Shown here: positions 1 through 9,273 of the stretch, piece after piece
Layout: each line of letters starts with the position of its first letter
How positions within the stretch are numbered: the stretch's first letter is position 1
Assembly: GCF_016863295.1 (NCBI RefSeq)
Contig: NZ_BOOP01000034.1
Span: 62,001-126,000 of the forward strand
Origin: Planotetraspora phitsanulokensis
GTDB taxonomy: Bacteria > Actinomycetota > Actinomycetes > Streptosporangiales > Streptosporangiaceae
DNA length: 64,000 bases
Reading direction: 5' to 3'
Notes under the pieces: model-generated
Told to the model about the DNA's origin: nothing
Databases searched by the model: none
Seen by the model: the letters and a program-made list of their open reading frames with translations, nothing else
Translations under genes and position numbers: made by a program

Positions 1-357
1 TCCCGCCGGCTACTGCGCTACTACGAGGAGCAGGGGCTGATCACAGCCAGCCGCGCCCCCAACGGTTACCGTGAGTACCAAGAGTCACACGTGGACGTCG
101 TGCTGCAGATCAAGGGACTGCTCGACGCCGGACTGCCGACCCGAATCATTGAGCAGCTCCTGCCGTGCCTGGACAAGCCGCAGACCATCTACGTCCCCGA
201 CGTGACACCCGAAATGATCACCACACTGCAATGCGAACAAACTCGGCTGTCCGAACGCATCGAGTGCCTGACCCGTAACAGAGACAGAATCGCCGAGTAC
301 CTCGACGCGGTTCTCAGAGTCAAGTCAGCGAAAACCGAGAGCAGGGCCTCGTCATGA
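1..357 (+). CDS. MerR-family transcriptional regulator, 5' end cut off by the window
   Basis: The frame is open from base 1, so the true start lies upstream; 118 residues are visible. The visible part begins inside the winged helix-turn-helix with LLRYYEEQGLI and NGYREY, the hallmark second half of a MerR DNA-binding domain. A regulatory helix (LLDAGLPTRIIEQLLPCL) and a C-terminal dimerisation coiled coil ending near EYLDAVLR follow. Family members bend promoter DNA in response to a ligand or metal. The tail carries no obvious metal-binding cysteine cluster, so the effector cannot be named. The stop is the TGA at 355-357. The likely target is divergent or upstream, outside the window. Confidence 0.9.
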   Translation, partial: SRRLLRYYEEQGLITASRAPNGYREYQESHVDVVLQIKGLLDAGLPTRIIEQLLPCLDKPQTIYVPDVTPEMITTLQCEQTRLSERIECLTRNRDRIAEYLDAVLRVKSAKTESRASS

Positions 358-646
358 TCTGACGAGCCTCTCGCAGACGGTGGGTCACGCGGCGTCGATC
401 TCGACGGGGAAGGCGGCCAGGCGCCATTAGAGCCGCGTCTGCCGATGCCGTCTACGGCGCGGCGGTGACGTCCCTCTTCGACCAGCTGTGCATGTTCGTG
501 ATCACCCGGATGAAGGTGCTGCCGATCCCGATCAGCGATGCACTTTATGCCGTTTTATATCGATTTCCTTCGGTACGAGTTTTCCACGATATCCGCGCTT
601 TCGGCCCGCGCCCATCATCGGGAGGTCTCAGAGAGGGAGATCAGCC
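358..646. other. Intergenic region before the giant LamG gene
   Basis: No gene is supported in these 289 bases. The last 20 bases carry the purine-rich GAGAGGGAGA (631-640) that serves as ribosome binding site for the ATG at 647. An AT-richer stretch around 540-600 may hold the promoter, but no clear -35/-10 pair can be defended. Confidence 0.5.
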
Positions 647-3600
647 ATGCTCGACATGTTCGTGAGGACCTACCGCGATCGGACGTACCGGTTTCCCACC
701 ATGTTGCGCCACAACGGGATGGTCGTAGCCTTCGCGATGGACGAACGGCGCCGTATCCATTACACGGTGCTCGACCTGACGACGGGGTCCTCCGACGTGG
801 CGGCGTGGTCGGCGAATCCGCGTGAGCTGGCGTTCCCCTCCGAGTTGGCGCGGGTAGGGTACGGCGTCGCCGAGCAGGTCCAGATGCCGGGCCGGATGCC
901 GGGCAGCGGCGCGGACACGTTCATGTCGTCGACCGCGCGGCTGACCGCGGCGGTCCCATTCCAGGTGCTGTCCGACGGCCGGTACCTGTACGTGCTTCGG
1001 CAGGCGGTCGTCGAGCCGTCGCCCGAGGCGCTCCTCGCATCCCACACCATGCTTGCCGACCCGGCAGCGGACCCCGCCGCCGTGGCCGCGGCGCGGGAGG
1101 TGGTCGTGGACCACGAGAACATGGTCTACGCCGCCAATGCCGCCGATGGCCCGGTGCCGGTGGTCGACGGGAGACTGCTCATCGACCGGTTCCTGCTCGT
1201 GGGGGCCGAGTTAAGGCCCAAGCGGGAGGTCCGTTTCAAACGCAGCCGCAGCAGGACCCGGCCGCAGAGCGGCAAGGACAGCCTCGGCGCCGAGGACCTG
1301 GAGCGGCGGCCGTTCATCGAGCCCACTCAGGAACTGCGTTTCGTGTCCCCGCTGAACGGCGGTCGGTTCGCCGCGGTGCTGACCCCGACCAGTGTCGCCG
1401 AGGCCCTGCGATGGCAGATCTTCACCCACGACCGGACGGCGGGCCTGCTCTGGTCGTACAGCGTGGAACGCTCCTCCGACGGCCTGTTCGACACCCGGGG
1501 CTCGCATGCCTACACCTGTCTCGAACACGACGACGTCTACACGCTGACGCCCGGCACCTGCCCGCACCCGCTCTCTAAGGAAGAGCCCGGGAAAGTCTGC
1601 GGCGAGGATCTGGTGCCGAAGGTCGGCACATCCGGCTCGGCCGGCTCGGCCCTGTCGTTCACCGGAGACAGTGACCAGGTCCGCCTCTCCGGCGTGCCGG
1701 CGCTCGGGCACGAGTTCACGATCGAGGCGTGGATCCGGCCACAGGGGATCGGCAAGGAACAGGCCCTCGTAGGCGGCATCACGAAGACGCCGGCGAAGGC
1801 GGCTCCGTCGGTTTGGCTCATCGACGGGTCGCGGCTGCGGATCGGCTTCGGCGACGGGACGGCCTGGCACGAGGTGGTCACCGGCGACATCGTCACGCAG
1901 GGTGAGTGGAACCACGTCGCCGTGACCTTCGATCCGGCCACCTCGCTCCAGGTGTACGTCGGCGGTGGGCTGAGGCACATCACCTCTGATCTGCGCGGTC
2001 TGGCCCCGGCGCTCGCGCCGGTCAGGTCCGTCGGCGCCGGGTTCGCCGGGCTGATCGACGAGGTGCGGTTCTGGTCGTACGCCCGATCGGGCACCGATGT
2101 ACGGGCGGACCTTCGGCACCGCCTGTCGGGCGCAGAGCCGGGGCTTGCGGGTTACTGGCGCTTCGACGAGGGGACGGGCGGCACCGTCTGGGACCAGACG
2201 GGCAGTGGCGCGAGCGGGAGCATAGTGGGCGCAACAGCCTGGGTGACGTCGGACGCGCCGATCGGGATCGGGAGCGAGCTGACCCGCTCGGCGCTGCGCG
2301 TGGACGGCCGTACGGTGGACGGGGGCCTCGCGGCCGCTCTCTACTACCAGCAGGAGCCGGTCTCCGGTGGCTACGACCCCGCGACCGCCAAGCCGTCCAA
2401 GCAGGCCGCGCGGGTGATGCTCGCGGCTGTCACCTCGGCCGATTCCGGCGGCTCCGGACAGGAGGTGGCCGTGCTGGACTTCGGGGTGGGAGGGGACGGC
2501 CGGCTGGCGGAGGTACCGACCGTGGTCCGTCTCGTCGAGTTGGCCGCCGAGGGCGCCCAGGGCGAGCCGACGACGGAGCTGCTCGACCAGATCGCGGAGG
2601 ACGAGAGGGTCCTGGCCGGGCTGGACGCTCAGATCGCCGAGCAGACCGTCCTCATCGAGGCCGACCAGGCCCGTGCCGATGGCCTGCGGACATTTCTCGA
2701 CGAGGGAGGCGCGCCGTCGACGAATGCGCTGGATGTGTACTGGGGCCTGCTGGGCCTCATCGACGCCCGGGACGCGGTCGCCCGCCTCGAAAGGGCCCCA
2801 GGGATCGATCCGACGTTCCTCGCCCAGGCCAGGGCCAACGTGGACCGGCTGACCACCGAACTGCGCGCATGGCAGCGGCAACTGGCCCAGACGCTCCCCG
2901 GCCACCGCGCCCTGCTCGCGTCGTACCGGGAAGCCTGGACGGCGAAGACGGCTGAGGTCGCCGACAAGCGGGCGCGCCTGACGGGGGACAGGCCGCTGGT
3001 GATGCCGCTCGTCCAGCTCGACCGGCGGGGACTCGGGGTGACGGGCGCCGTACTCGGCTTCGCGCGGACCGGCGAGGCGCCGGTGCTGTTCGACAGCGCC
3101 CTCGGCCGGCTCTCCCTGTATTTCCGGGGGCCTGCCGGTGAGTTCTCCGCCGCCTCCTACTACGCGCTCACCGCACGGGCCAGGCTGACGCTGCCGACCG
3201 GGGGAGACATCCCCGGCGAGCTCGTCTTCGTCGCCAGGGGCGCCGAACCCGATTATGACGGGCTGACCATCGTGACCACGAAGGATGCCGACCCGGACCT
3301 CTGCACTCTCACCATTACCCTGCCGCGTGACGGCGGCGCGATCACCGAGACATGGGGACGGATGCCGCGCGATCCGGCGGTGCTCGCGGCGATCCTCAAC
3401 GGGACGGCGGCCACGTCGTTCGCCGGGCAGGCGGACCCGGTCGACGGCAAGACGGGGACGTTGTCGTTCCTCGACGGGCTGCGGGTGCCGCTGGCGGCAG
3501 GGGACCTGCTGCGGGTCGGCACCGGGCTCGTCGTGGTCGCCGACGCTGTGCGGGCAGGGGCCGTGAGCGTGCCGATCGAGCCGTCGGAGCTCGACCTACG

Positions 3601-6600
3601 CGCAGGCGGGCCGGTGACCCGCCTCCCCTACGATCCCGCCGCGGCGTCCACCACCCAGCCGGGCGCGGATCTGTCGGCCGGATCCCTGCTGGTCGTGGTG
3701 GACGCGAGCCGGGCGGCGGGGGCGGTGACGGTGGAGGCATCCGACACCGCGGCGGCGACGCGATCGTGCGGGTGGTCGGCGGTCACGCCCGGAACGACCC
3801 TGAACTTCGACGGCCAGAACACCCTGGCGGGCGTCATCCACGAGACCGCGCTGCAGTTCTACATCAACGTACAGAACCCGGCTGACCACCAGGCGGTGGT
3901 GATCCCCGCCGTCGGCGACCTCAACGTGGTGGGCGACATCACCATCGAAGCGTGGGTCCGTCCCGACGTGATCACGGGCTCGCACACGATCGTGGGACGC
4001 GGCTACACCCTTGACCCGCCGGCCGAGGTGGTGCTGCGGATCTTCGACGGCATGTACCAGGTCGGATCCTGGGACGGGACCGACCATATGGTCAGCGTCC
4101 CGGTCGATCCGCAGGACCTCGGCACCTGGGTGCATCTCGCCGGGGTCTACGACGGCGCCACCCAGACCTGGCACCTCTATCGCAACGGCGTGCGGGTGGG
4201 TTCGCTGGCCGCCGCCGTGGGTGCCATCGAGGTCCCCGCGGGCTGGTCGATCGGAGCCTCGGCCGATGGCGAGGACCGCTTCTTCGTCGGAGGCATCGAC
4301 GAGATCCGCCTGTGGAAGCACGCCCGTACGGCGCTGGAGATCGCCGAGGGCGTGCGGACGCGGCTGACCGGCGCCGAGCCCGGCCTGGCGGGTTACTGGT
4401 ACGGCGACAACGGCGTGCTGCGCGACCACACGCCGGCCGGAAACCACGGCAGCACCAAGGGCAGGCCCTGGGCCCTGGAATCCCCGCCCGCCCTCACCGG
4501 CACGGAGACTTTCTCGGCGCCCGGCGATCTGAGCATCGAGACCTGGGTCAAGGCAGACCAGCCGGGGGACCTCGGCTGGCTGGTCCAGCACCGCTCGGTC
4601 ACCGAAGAAGGGGAGGACTACGCCCTCGCGTTGCGGCAGGAACGTCCGGTGGCGTTCGACGGGACCACCGGATACGTCGAGATCCCCCTGCCCGACACGC
4701 TCAGGAACCTCACGACCATCACCATGGAGGCGTGGGTCCGCGCCGATCACACGGACGGCGTCCGCACGGTCGTCTCGCACGGGCCTCAGCGCGGCCCCGG
4801 CCAGAACGCCCAGGTGGCGCTGCGCATCGCCGGCGGCACCTACCAGGCGGGGTGCTGGAACGGCACGGACAACTGGGCGATCGCCGCGATTCCCTCCGGA
4901 GAGGGTGGCCACTGGGTTCACCTCGCCGGGGTCTACGACGGCACGGCGTGGCACCTTTACCGCAACGGGGAGCTGCTGGCGTCGAAGCAGACGACCGTCG
5001 GCCCGCTGGAGGTCAACGGCCCCTGGGCCATCGGCGCCGCCGTCACGCCCCAAGGGGGGATCGAGGCGCCCTTCGACGGCGACGTCGACGAGGTGCGCAT
5101 CTGGAAGCGTGCCCGCGGACCGGTCGAGATCGCCGCGGACATGCGACGGCGGCTCGGCGGCCGCGTGGCCGATCTGGCCGGCTGCTGGCGCGGTCCCCTC
5201 CAGTTCGGCCAGATGCCGAATGTGAGCGGGCCCGACCACGGTTACATCCACGGCGGGGTCACCCCCGCGCCGCTCAGCACCGAGGCCGCACCCCTGGCCG
5301 GCTATCGCGTGTACGCCTACGCGGGCGGCACGCAGGCCGAGACCTCCGAGCCGTTCCCCGCCAGCACCTGGACCCATCTGGCGCTGGCCGTCAACCGATC
5401 CCGGGCGTTGAAACTCGGCGGCGGCGCGTACCTGGACGCGGGCAGCGCCGCGAGTCTCAACCTGACCCGTGACCTCACCATCGAGGTGACGGCGAAACTG
5501 GACGACGCCAAGGCACATGGCCTGGTCAGCCGGGGAGCGGTGGGCTCCGGCACGGGCGGCACCGGCGACGCCGTGCCGTACTCGCTCGTCATCGACGCCA
5601 AGGGCCGGCTGGTTTTCACCTTCGAGGACAACACGCGTGCCGTCCATACCTACACCTCCTCGCCGAAGGAGCTGTTGCCCGGCGGCGTCCACCGGTTCGC
5701 GGTGACCCGCAAGCGCACCCTCGGTGCCGACACCTCCCAGGGCTCCTGGGACGAGATCGTCTTCTCGATCGACGGCGAGCGCGTCGGCACGGCGACCTAC
5801 CGCGGGCCCGAGGTGGGCTCGAACACCGATCCCCTGACGATCGGCCTCGTACGGCGCGCCGGGGCGGCCGACGTGACGCTGCGGGGCACCCTCACCGAGA
5901 TACGGCTGTGGAACACGGCTCGGGACGTCGCGCTCATCGGAGGTCCGATCACCGGCGAGGAACTGGGCCTGGTCGGCTGGTGGCGGCTGGAGGAGCAGGA
6001 GGGCAACGTCGCCTTCGACGTCAAGGGCGGCAACGACGCACTCCTGCACGGTCCGGCCACGTGGGTACGGAGCCCGGATCCGTCCGCGTCCCGGCTCGTC
6101 ATCTACCGAGACGGCCTCCCCGCCGCGCTGATCCCCTCGCCCGGCTTCCTGGCCGGCCTCGGGTTCGTCGACGGGTTCTCGCTGGGCGGGTCCTCGACCG
6201 GGCCGGGCGGGCTGCGTGGGCAGCTGGACGAACTGCGCGTCTGGCGAACGGAGCGCACCGCCGAGCAGATACGGGACAACATGTTCCGCCGCCTGGCCGG
6301 CGAGCGGGAGGACCTCATCGCCTACTACACCTTCGACGCGCAGGCGAACCGGCGGCTGGCGGACGAGGGCCCACGAGGCAACGACCTCACCGTGCGCGCC
6401 GGGTCGTACACGCTGTCCACGGCGCCTATCGGTGATGACGTGCCCCAGGCCCGCGACGCCATCGCGAGCACGGCGACGCCGTTCAACACGACGATCGACA
6501 GTCCGCCCGCGGTCGCGGAATACGCCATGCTTGAGACCGGCACCGACGGCACGTCGGCCGGTGTCTTCAAGCGGTGCCACGCCTATATCGAGGACGGCGC

Positions 6601-8251
6601 GTGGCGGCTCGTCACCGGCTTCAAGATCGGCGACGTGGTCACCGAGTGGGTGGGCCAGGCGCAGTTCGACCCGCAGCTCATCGGCTTCATCGAGGGTGCG
6701 CCGCCGGTCCCGAGCGAGAACCTCACCGGGGACGACGACTACGCCGGGGCGAGCTCGGTCGCGCTGACCGAGGCGACCACGACGACCTACACTTACGCGA
6801 GCTCACGCGACGCCGGTGTCGACGCCTCGCTGGAGGTGTCCGCGTCCACCGGAGACAACTCGGAGATCCTGGCCGGGCTGATGGAGATCGAGGCGCCGCT
6901 GGGAGTCGGCATCGGCCAGGTCGAAATGATGCCCGTGGAGCAGGCCAAGGTCAGCGTCGGCGTGTCGGCGAGTGTCGAGACGTCGGCGAGCTGGCTGCAC
7001 GACACGCAGACCGGGCAGGGAATCAAGGCCACCCGCGTGAGCGGCCTCGAACTGGCTGGCGGCAAGGAGAGCGTCCCGCTGTTCGCCGACCTCGGCAGCA
7101 GGTACGTGCCCGACAACGCCGGCATGGCGCTCGTGCAGTCTCAAACCGCGGACGTCTTCGCACTGCGCCTCGCCCACACCGGCGCCCTCATCGCCTACCA
7201 GATGCGTCCCAACCCGGACATCCCCGAGGACTGGAACATCATCACGTTCCCGATCAATCCGCAGTACACCAAGCAGGGCACCCTCGACGGCAAGGTGGGG
7301 CGCGACGCCGACCCCGATTATCCCAATGCGCTGACATACCGGCCCGACTCCAGCTATTTCAAACCGATCGAGGCGTACCAGCTCAAGACCCGGATCGAGC
7401 GCGAGCAGCAGGAGATGGCGACGCTGTTCGACCAGTACGACGCCGGACCGGCCGCGGCGGGGACCATGCCACCGCTGGTACGGCGCAACCTGGTCAACAC
7501 CTATGTCTGGACGGCCGACGGAGGCCGCTACGCCGAGACGCAGGAGACACTCGACACCTACTCCGAGACCGTCGGCGGGTCGTACAGCCTCACCGCCTCC
7601 GCCGGCGGAGAGGTCAGTACCGACGTCTCGGTCTTCACGGTCGCCGTCACCGTCGATGTCAAGGCCAGCCTGGGAGGGCACCTGGAACTCAACGTCTCCA
7701 AGACCCGCGACTCCGAGACTTCCTTCGGGCTGGAGGTGAACCTGCCGCCCGGCCAGGACATCACGGCGGTCGACGGGCTGGGACAGCGGACGCGGGTGCC
7801 GGGCAAGGTCGACGCCTACCGGTTCATGACCTTCTACCTCGCCCCGGCGACCGATCACCACGACCTGTTCTTCAACCAGGTGGTCGACCCGATCTGGCTC
7901 GACCAGTCCGGCGAACCGTCCGCCGTCGCGCTACGCCAGGCCAGGCAGGACGGCAAGCGGCCGCCGTGCTGGCGGATCCTGCACCGCGTCACCTACGTCA
8001 GCCGGGTGCTCCCGCGGCTCCAGGACAACCCCGCACCGATCGACCGAGCCCTGCAGGAACTCGACATCGACAGCAACTACGAGCTCATCAAGCTGATCGG
8101 CCCGTTCGTCCGCGACAAGACCTCGCGATACGGCGACTTCCGGGCGGCCGTCGACACCGCGATCAACCGCTACCTGCCCGCCCTGTCGCCCCACCGAAAG
8201 GAGATCCTGGAGTTCCTGGCTTTGTACTACGGCGTCGTCGGCGCCTCATAG
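647..8251 (+). CDS. Giant 2534-residue multi-LamG protein with nested LamG domains, unknown function
   Basis: The frame stays open further upstream to 488, but ATG 647 has a strong ribosome binding site 7 bases away. There is no signal peptide or membrane segment. Order of parts: a unique beta-rich N-terminus (1-330); LamG1 (about 334-541, with FTIEAWIRP and DEVRFWSYAR); a charged helical, probably coiled-coil segment (about 643-782); a beta-rich linker; LamG2 (about 1055-1282). Then comes a LamG that seems split into three pieces (about 1283-1333, 1550-1587, 1816-1923) by LamG3 (1333-1549) and LamG4 (1588-1815). The C-terminal 600 residues hold an IEGAPPVPSEN motif and two long alternating Ser/Thr/Val beta-type stretches (about 2045-2130 and 2305-2365). 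LamG domains usually bind sugars or proteins. The protein is either cytosolic or released by a non-Sec route. Its stop overlaps the convergent regulator by 6 bases. Function is unknown. Confidence 0.9.
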   Translation: MLDMFVRTYRDRTYRFPTMLRHNGMVVAFAMDERRRIHYTVLDLTTGSSDVAAWSANPRELAFPSELARVGYGVAEQVQMPGRMPGSGADTFMSSTARLTAAVPFQVLSDGRYLYVLRQAVVEPSPEALLASHTMLADPAADPAAVAAAREVVVDHENMVYAANAADGPVPVVDGRLLIDRFLLVGAELRPKREVRFKRSRSRTRPQSGKDSLGAEDLERRPFIEPTQELRFVSPLNGGRFAAVLTPTSVAEALRWQIFTHDRTAGLLWSYSVERSSDGLFDTRGSHAYTCLEHDDVYTLTPGTCPHPLSKEEPGKVCGEDLVPKVGTSGSAGSALSFTGDSDQVRLSGVPALGHEFTIEAWIRPQGIGKEQALVGGITKTPAKAAPSVWLIDGSRLRIGFGDGTAWHEVVTGDIVTQGEWNHVAVTFDPATSLQVYVGGGLRHITSDLRGLAPALAPVRSVGAGFAGLIDEVRFWSYARSGTDVRADLRHRLSGAEPGLAGYWRFDEGTGGTVWDQTGSGASGSIVGATAWVTSDAPIGIGSELTRSALRVDGRTVDGGLAAALYYQQEPVSGGYDPATAKPSKQAARVMLAAVTSADSGGSGQEVAVLDFGVGGDGRLAEVPTVVRLVELAAEGAQGEPTTELLDQIAEDERVLAGLDAQIAEQTVLIEADQARADGLRTFLDEGGAPSTNALDVYWGLLGLIDARDAVARLERAPGIDPTFLAQARANVDRLTTELRAWQRQLAQTLPGHRALLASYREAWTAKTAEVADKRARLTGDRPLVMPLVQLDRRGLGVTGAVLGFARTGEAPVLFDSALGRLSLYFRGPAGEFSAASYYALTARARLTLPTGGDIPGELVFVARGAEPDYDGLTIVTTKDADPDLCTLTITLPRDGGAITETWGRMPRDPAVLAAILNGTAATSFAGQADPVDGKTGTLSFLDGLRVPLAAGDLLRVGTGLVVVADAVRAGAVSVPIEPSELDLRAGGPVTRLPYDPAAASTTQPGADLSAGSLLVVVDASRAAGAVTVEASDTAAATRSCGWSAVTPGTTLNFDGQNTLAGVIHETALQFYINVQNPADHQAVVIPAVGDLNVVGDITIEAWVRPDVITGSHTIVGRGYTLDPPAEVVLRIFDGMYQVGSWDGTDHMVSVPVDPQDLGTWVHLAGVYDGATQTWHLYRNGVRVGSLAAAVGAIEVPAGWSIGASADGEDRFFVGGIDEIRLWKHARTALEIAEGVRTRLTGAEPGLAGYWYGDNGVLRDHTPAGNHGSTKGRPWALESPPALTGTETFSAPGDLSIETWVKADQPGDLGWLVQHRSVTEEGEDYALALRQERPVAFDGTTGYVEIPLPDTLRNLTTITMEAWVRADHTDGVRTVVSHGPQRGPGQNAQVALRIAGGTYQAGCWNGTDNWAIAAIPSGEGGHWVHLAGVYDGTAWHLYRNGELLASKQTTVGPLEVNGPWAIGAAVTPQGGIEAPFDGDVDEVRIWKRARGPVEIAADMRRRLGGRVADLAGCWRGPLQFGQMPNVSGPDHGYIHGGVTPAPLSTEAAPLAGYRVYAYAGGTQAETSEPFPASTWTHLALAVNRSRALKLGGGAYLDAGSAASLNLTRDLTIEVTAKLDDAKAHGLVSRGAVGSGTGGTGDAVPYSLVIDAKGRLVFTFEDNTRAVHTYTSSPKELLPGGVHRFAVTRKRTLGADTSQGSWDEIVFSIDGERVGTATYRGPEVGSNTDPLTIGLVRRAGAADVTLRGTLTEIRLWNTARDVALIGGPITGEELGLVGWWRLEEQEGNVAFDVKGGNDALLHGPATWVRSPDPSASRLVIYRDGLPAALIPSPGFLAGLGFVDGFSLGGSSTGPGGLRGQLDELRVWRTERTAEQIRDNMFRRLAGEREDLIAYYTFDAQANRRLADEGPRGNDLTVRAGSYTLSTAPIGDDVPQARDAIASTATPFNTTIDSPPAVAEYAMLETGTDGTSAGVFKRCHAYIEDGAWRLVTGFKIGDVVTEWVGQAQFDPQLIGFIEGAPPVPSENLTGDDDYAGASSVALTEATTTTYTYASSRDAGVDASLEVSASTGDNSEILAGLMEIEAPLGVGIGQVEMMPVEQAKVSVGVSASVETSASWLHDTQTGQGIKATRVSGLELAGGKESVPLFADLGSRYVPDNAGMALVQSQTADVFALRLAHTGALIAYQMRPNPDIPEDWNIITFPINPQYTKQGTLDGKVGRDADPDYPNALTYRPDSSYFKPIEAYQLKTRIEREQQEMATLFDQYDAGPAAAGTMPPLVRRNLVNTYVWTADGGRYAETQETLDTYSETVGGSYSLTASAGGEVSTDVSVFTVAVTVDVKASLGGHLELNVSKTRDSETSFGLEVNLPPGQDITAVDGLGQRTRVPGKVDAYRFMTFYLAPATDHHDLFFNQVVDPIWLDQSGEPSAVALRQARQDGKRPPCWRILHRVTYVSRVLPRLQDNPAPIDRALQELDIDSNYELIKLIGPFVRDKTSRYGDFRAAVDTAINRYLPALSPHRKEILEFLALYYGVVGAS

Positions 8252-9181
8252 GCCCGGCCAGGTCCTGGCCCGCGGCGAGGGCGGCGCCGCAGGATGGGGC
8301 GATCCTCCGGTCAGGTGACTTCGAGGCGCGGTTCGATCTGTCGTGTGGGGAGGGCGAAGAGTGGATTCCTCCGGCAGCGAGCCCAGCAAGGTGAGGGCGT
8401 CGGCGCTCGGCGAGCCCGGTTCGGCGCGGTAGACGACGAGCAGTTGCCCGTCGGCGCCGGTGACGGCGAACTTCTCGTAGTGCAGTTCGAGGTCGCCGAC
8501 GATCGGGTGGCGCAGGTGGTGCACGCCGCCTCCTGGATGCGGCTTGGCATCGTGGCGTGACCAGAGTCGGCGGAACAGGTCGCTCTTCACCGACAGTTCG
8601 CCGACCAGGTCGGTCAAGCGCGGGTCGTTGACGTCCGGGCCGACCATCGCCCGCAGGGCTGCGACCAGACTGCTGACCCGGTTCTGCCAGCCGGGCAGCA
8701 ACTCCTGCGCGGCGGGGTCGAGCAGCACCGAGCGAAGAATGTTGTTGCCCGGGCTGAAGATCGGTGACAACGCCGCGGCGAGACGGTTGGCCGCCAGGAC
8801 GTCCTGGAACGGCCCTTGGATGTACGCGGGGGTGTTGTGCCAGGCGTCGAGAAGTGGTTGCACGCCTTGTCGGACCCGCTCGGGGCGCCGCCGCCGAGGC
8901 TCTTCCGGGGTGCCGAGCGCGTGCAGGTGCGCGGTGGCGTCCTCGTCGAGGCCGAGCGCGCGGGCGATCGCGTCGAGCACCTGGGGTGAGGGGCGCCGGT
9001 CACGGCCCTGCTCGAGCCGCGTGTAGTACTCGGTGCTGATCCCGGCGAGCATGGCCAGTTCGTCTCGCCGCAGTCCCGGCACCCGCCGATGGCCGTTGCC
9101 GGGCAGCCCGACATCCTCGGGCCGGATCAGCTCGCGCCGGGCCCGCAGGTATTCGCCGATCAGGTTCACGTTCCCGACCAT
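8246..9181 (-). CDS. MmyB-type XRE-family transcriptional regulator
   Basis: The protein has 311 residues. An N-terminal helix-turn-helix shows YLRARRELIRPEDVGLP, RRVPGLRRDELAMLAGIS and YYTRLEQGRDRRPS, the signature opening of this actinobacterial family. It is followed by the MmyB-like ligand-binding domain, a PAS-like fold, with the typical phrases NILRSVLLDPAAQELLPGW, LVGELSVKSDLFRRLW, and a C-terminal YRAEPGSPSADALTLL. The ATG at 9181 was preferred because family members start just before the YLRARREL helix. A GTG four codons later is a close alternative, and the frame is open further upstream to 9229. It is divergent from an SDR gene 92 bases away, the usual arrangement in which such a regulator controls the neighbouring dehydrogenase. 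Confidence 0.92.
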   Translation of the reverse strand: MVGNVNLIGEYLRARRELIRPEDVGLPGNGHRRVPGLRRDELAMLAGISTEYYTRLEQGRDRRPSPQVLDAIARALGLDEDATAHLHALGTPEEPRRRRPERVRQGVQPLLDAWHNTPAYIQGPFQDVLAANRLAAALSPIFSPGNNILRSVLLDPAAQELLPGWQNRVSSLVAALRAMVGPDVNDPRLTDLVGELSVKSDLFRRLWSRHDAKPHPGGGVHHLRHPIVGDLELHYEKFAVTGADGQLLVVYRAEPGSPSADALTLLGSLPEESTLRPPHTTDRTAPRSHLTGGSPHPAAPPSPRARTWPGL

Positions 9182-9273
9182 ATGCCGGTTCGGGTCCCCT
9201 CTGGGTAGCCCTGGCGGCACCCCTCTCACCAGGGGAATAGCTGATTTGCCAGGATTCGACGCAGGCTACGGGC

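Noticed and set aside
3596-6580. A 994-codon open frame on the minus strand opposite the giant LamG gene
   Set aside because: It is an antisense shadow of a gene with clear LamG motifs; its composition is non-protein-like and it contains no recognisable domain.
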